A stretch of DNA of 64,000 nucleotides from an uncultured Chitinophaga sp. GTDB lineage: Bacteria; Bacteroidota; Bacteroidia; Chitinophagales; Chitinophagaceae. The stretch spans positions 124,001 through 188,000 of the forward strand of contig NZ_CABHOU010000054.1 of assembly GCF_902168175.1 (NCBI RefSeq). Reading direction: 5' to 3'. Position numbers and translations under genes: made by a program. Below are positions 61,325 through 64,000 of the stretch, one piece after another (within the stretch, counting starts at the first letter, position 1; every line of letters starts with the position of its first letter). The notes beneath the pieces are model-generated. The model had not been told where the DNA came from, ran no database searches, and was given only the letters and a program-made list of their open reading frames with translations.

Positions 61325-61759
61325 TTAAACAGCTACGCGGGCCTTTAAAAGCCGCTTTTGGTCGGGTAACACCTCCAGGTGCAGGTGTACGGTACCATCC
61401 GGGAGTAGCTGTTCCGCTATCTCCGGCCACTCTACAAAACAGGTGGCGTTTTCCTGGTAAAGCACATCTTCTACCCCGGCTCCAACGGCTTCTTCTGCAT
61501 TTTTGAGGCGGTAGAGGTCCAGGTGAAAAATGGAATGCGGAAGGCCGGCACCATCGTGGTACTGGTACTCATTAATGATCGAGAAGGTGGGACTGCCCGT
61601 AGTATCTTCCACGCCTTTAACAGCACAAAGTGCCTTCACAAAGGTGGTTTTACCTGCGCCCATTTGTCCGTGTAACACAAACACCCGTTGCTGCGGGAAT
61701 GCTTCCCAGAAGCGGGCTGCCGCCGCCGGTAGCTCGTCGAACGTAAACGTCATTTCCAT
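61325..61759 (-). CDS. tsaE: tRNA t6A biosynthesis ATPase TsaE
   Basis: TsaE is the ATPase of the TsaBDE complex that makes threonylcarbamoyladenosine at position 37 of ANN-decoding tRNAs. The 144 residues have the P-loop HGQMGAGKTTFVKAL (about residues 29-43), the switch-like SPTFSIINEY, HLDLYRL and VEWPE motifs in the expected order. Length is normal. It ends 54 bases before ald, which has its own -7 element. Confidence 0.95.
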   Translation of the reverse strand: MEMTFTFDELPAAAARFWEAFPQQRVFVLHGQMGAGKTTFVKALCAVKGVEDTTGSPTFSIINEYQYHDGAGLPHSIFHLDLYRLKNAEEAVGAGVEDVLYQENATCFVEWPEIAEQLLPDGTVHLHLEVLPDQKRLLKARVAV

Positions 61760-61816
61760 GGCCTAAAATTACAATCTAGTTGCATTAAAAATTACTGTTC
61801 ACCCAATATGGTTCTT

Positions 61817-61824
61817 TAATTTTG
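61817..61824 (+). promoter_or_regulatory. -7 promoter element for the metal ATPase gene
   Basis: TAATTTTG, predicting a start near 61831 and a leader of about 75 bases before the ATG at 61907. Confidence 0.4.
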
Positions 61825-61906
61825 TTAAAGATAATCCATTAGCCCTGGCCCCGCATACTTACGCCGCCTCGTTCTACTCCGCAGATCGAGGCCTAAAAAA
61901 GACACG

Positions 61907-64000
61907 ATGCAAACCATTAATTGCAAGGTTAAAGGAATGAATTGCGCCAATTGCGCGCTCACAATATCTAAATATCTCGAAAAAAAAGGGGTTGATGATG
62001 TAGTGATCAGCTTCGCTACCGAGGAATTAAGTTTCTCCATGCCTGCCGAAGCCGATGCCGCACCGGTACTGGAAGGTATTAATCACCTCGGCTATCACGT
62101 GGAGTTGCCCGGCGACAATCAAACCATCCCTTTTCATAAAACACTAACGTTTAAGTTCTTCTTTTGCCTGGTATTTACCCTGCCGCTGTTGCTGCATATG
62201 TGGGTAAACTGGCACTGGCTGCATAATACCTGGGTGCAACTGGCGCTTACCACACCCGTATACATCGTGGGTATGTTACACTTTGGCAAAAGTGCCTTCC
62301 GCTCGTTACGTAACGGCATCGCCAATATGGACGTGCTCATCACAATCGGCGCCACTGCGGCTTTCGGGTATAGTCTTACCGGCAGTTTACAAAACCTCGG
62401 AGCCGATTATCTCTTTTACGAAACCGCTGCTGCTATTATCACCCTGGTGTTTCTCGGCAACCTGCTGGAAGAGCGTTCCGTAAAACAGACCACCACGGCT
62501 ATTGCCAGCCTGGCGCGTATGCAGATTACCACCGCCCGCCAGATACATATGGAGAACGGCGCGGAACATATTCATGAAATAGATAACCGCGATTTAAGGA
62601 CGGGCGACCAGGTGCTGGTCAACACCGGCGATAAAATACCCATGGACGGCACCATTTACTGGGGCAGCGGTCATGTGAACGAGTCGATGATATCGGGCGA
62701 AAGTGCGCCCGTGGAAAAGAAAGAGAAGGATAAAGTAATAGGCGGTACGATACTCGAAGAGGGCAGTATCAAAATATTTATTACCGCTACCGGTAAGGAT
62801 ACCGTACTGTCGTATATCATCGACCTGGTTAAGCAGGCCCAGGGTAACAAGCCTCCTATGCAGAAGCTGGCCGACAAGATCAGCGCGATATTTGTTCCGT
62901 TGGTGCTGGCCATTGCGCTGCTCACCTTTGCGGGCTGGTACTGGATTGGTGATACTACATTCGCTGTGGCCATGATGCGTAGCGTAGCCGTACTCGTAAT
63001 TGCCTGTCCCTGCGCCATGGGCCTGGCCACACCCGCAGCGGTAATGGTGGGATTGGGCCGCGCCGCCCGTAACGGCATTCTCATTAAAGGAGGAAATACG
63101 CTCGAAGAGTTCCGCAACATCCGGCAGATCGTGTTTGATAAAACGGGTACACTTACCACGGGCAAGTTGCAGCTCGGTGCTTACAGGGCTATTGGTATGG
63201 ACGAGCAGACTTTCAAAGCCATCGTTATCAACCTGGAGAAATACTCTTCGCACCCTGTAGCCAAATCGATTACCGCACAATGGAAAGGTGCGGGACAGTA
63301 TGCACTGCAACAGGTACGCGAGCATAAAGGTGTGGGCATGATGGCCAGGGATAAGGAAGGGAACGAATGGCAACTGGGTTCTTATAAACTGGCAGCGCAT
63401 CTCACTACCGAATCGGAACACAATATCTACCTTATCAAAAATAATGAACTGGCCGGCTGGCTCAACTTCACCGACGAACTGCGTCCCGAAGCAACTGGTG
63501 TGATGCAGCAACTGAAGGCGGCTGGTATTAAAACGGTATTGCTTAGTGGTGATATGGCCAGTAAGTGTAATGCCGTTGCTCAGCAATTGGGTATGGATGA
63601 AGTATATGCAGAGCAAAGTCCGGCGCAGAAGCTGCAGAAGATCGACGAGTTGATGAAAGCAGCACCGGTAGCTATGGTAGGCGATGGCATTAATGATGCG
63701 CCCGCACTGGCAAAAGCGGCAATAGGCATTTCGCTGAGCGATGCCACGCAGGTAGCGATGCAAAGCGCCAATGTGATCTTACTCAATAATAACCTCGGAG
63801 CTTTACCACTGGCTATGGGGCTGGGCAAACACACCTATCTCACCATTAAACAGAACCTTTTCTGGTCCTTTGCCTACAATGTGGTAGCCATACCCGTAGC
63901 AGCACTGGGTTTCCTGAACCCTATACTGGGCGCACTGGTAATGGGCCTTTCGGATGTGGTGCTGGCCGTTAACTCTGTACGGCTGCGTTTCAAGAAAGTA
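61907..64000 (+). CDS. Heavy-metal (copper-type) P1B ATPase, 3' end cut off
   Basis: An open frame of 698 codons with no stop runs off the right edge. An N-terminal metal-binding domain has GMNCANC (Cys13, Cys16). Membrane helices begin near residue 80. The TGES-type actuator is SGESAPVEK. The transmembrane metal site is CPC in VIACPCAMGLATP (about 368), the phosphorylated Asp is in FDKTGTLTTG (about 409), SSHPVAKS carries the P1B His-Pro, and the hinge is GDGINDAPALA (about 592). CPC with an HMA CxxC domain indicates Cu(I), and possibly Ag(I), export. Only the last few residues are missing. No copper regulator is visible beside it. Confidence 0.93.
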   Translation, partial: MQTINCKVKGMNCANCALTISKYLEKKGVDDVVISFATEELSFSMPAEADAAPVLEGINHLGYHVELPGDNQTIPFHKTLTFKFFFCLVFTLPLLLHMWVNWHWLHNTWVQLALTTPVYIVGMLHFGKSAFRSLRNGIANMDVLITIGATAAFGYSLTGSLQNLGADYLFYETAAAIITLVFLGNLLEERSVKQTTTAIASLARMQITTARQIHMENGAEHIHEIDNRDLRTGDQVLVNTGDKIPMDGTIYWGSGHVNESMISGESAPVEKKEKDKVIGGTILEEGSIKIFITATGKDTVLSYIIDLVKQAQGNKPPMQKLADKISAIFVPLVLAIALLTFAGWYWIGDTTFAVAMMRSVAVLVIACPCAMGLATPAAVMVGLGRAARNGILIKGGNTLEEFRNIRQIVFDKTGTLTTGKLQLGAYRAIGMDEQTFKAIVINLEKYSSHPVAKSITAQWKGAGQYALQQVREHKGVGMMARDKEGNEWQLGSYKLAAHLTTESEHNIYLIKNNELAGWLNFTDELRPEATGVMQQLKAAGIKTVLLSGDMASKCNAVAQQLGMDEVYAEQSPAQKLQKIDELMKAAPVAMVGDGINDAPALAKAAIGISLSDATQVAMQSANVILLNNNLGALPLAMGLGKHTYLTIKQNLFWSFAYNVVAIPVAALGFLNPILGALVMGLSDVVLAVNSVRLRFKKV

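Noticed and set aside
62594..63763. 389-codon open frame on the minus strand
   Set aside because: It is antisense to the metal ATPase, whose motifs (CPC, DKTGTLT, GDGIND) are unambiguous; the antisense product has no family resemblance.

Overview
The window reads as a chromosomal segment of a free-living member of the phylum Bacteroidota, most likely family Chitinophagaceae (Chitinophaga-like). The evidence is three TonB-dependent/beta-barrel receptors with carboxypeptidase-like N-terminal domains, an ECF sigma factor/anti-sigma operon, the DUF3098-uppP pair behind ftsX, a split transketolase, and many copies of the Bacteroidota -7 promoter element TAnnTTTG with few Shine-Dalgarno sites. No rRNA, tRNA, CRISPR array, prophage or insertion sequence was recognised. 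Two genes run off the ends: rodA (left) and a heavy-metal P-type ATPase (right).

Layout. 0-2.5 kb: rodA, a metallo-beta-lactamase-fold hydrolase and an NTF2-like protein. 2.5-7.4 kb, minus strand: an ECF sigma/anti-sigma/CpxP-like operon, the C-terminal half of transketolase, galE and rfbA. 7.4-7.9 kb: an array of ten 11-bp units (five forward, five inverted). 7.9-20 kb: a coherent phosphate block made of a Pit transporter with its DUF47 partner, a PlcP/LpxH-like metallophosphoesterase, a 127-aa unknown, a TonB receptor with a lipoprotein partner, an OprO/P-like porin and a PhoR/PhoB-like two-component pair. Six promoters or intergenic regions in this block carry direct repeats of a 7-mer ending (T/G)TAA(C/T), spaced exactly 11 bp. 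I read these as the Pho box of this lineage.

20-29 kb: a large secreted protein with a possible clan-CD (caspase/separase-like) C-terminal dyad, an MsbA-type ABC exporter, and atpBEFHA, which ends without atpG. 29-35 kb: a divergent pair of small paralogous secreted proteins, then a five-gene operon (TonB receptor, secreted helical protein, two paralogous six-TM proteins, winged-helix regulator). 35-46.8 kb: housekeeping genes (LCMT-type methyltransferase, pdxA, rsmA, a D-2-hydroxyacid dehydrogenase, greA, a HIT protein, ruvC, ruvB), two orphan OmpR-type regulators, a UPF0104 membrane protein, a DUF3108 protein and an M28 peptidase. 47-54.7 kb: a tricorn-like S41 protease, a LytS/LytR pair and a divergent beta-barrel receptor. 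54.7-55 kb: a second 11-bp repeat array. 55-64 kb: leuS, ftsX, DUF3098, uppP, ald, tsaE and the metal ATPase.

How it fits together. The main functional theme is phosphorus: an outer-membrane porin and receptor/lipoprotein pair, an inner-membrane Pit system, a phospholipase-like enzyme and the two-component system that probably senses phosphate all share one repeat architecture. The rest is cell envelope, energy and DNA-repair housekeeping, broken by intergenic repeats that look lineage-specific.
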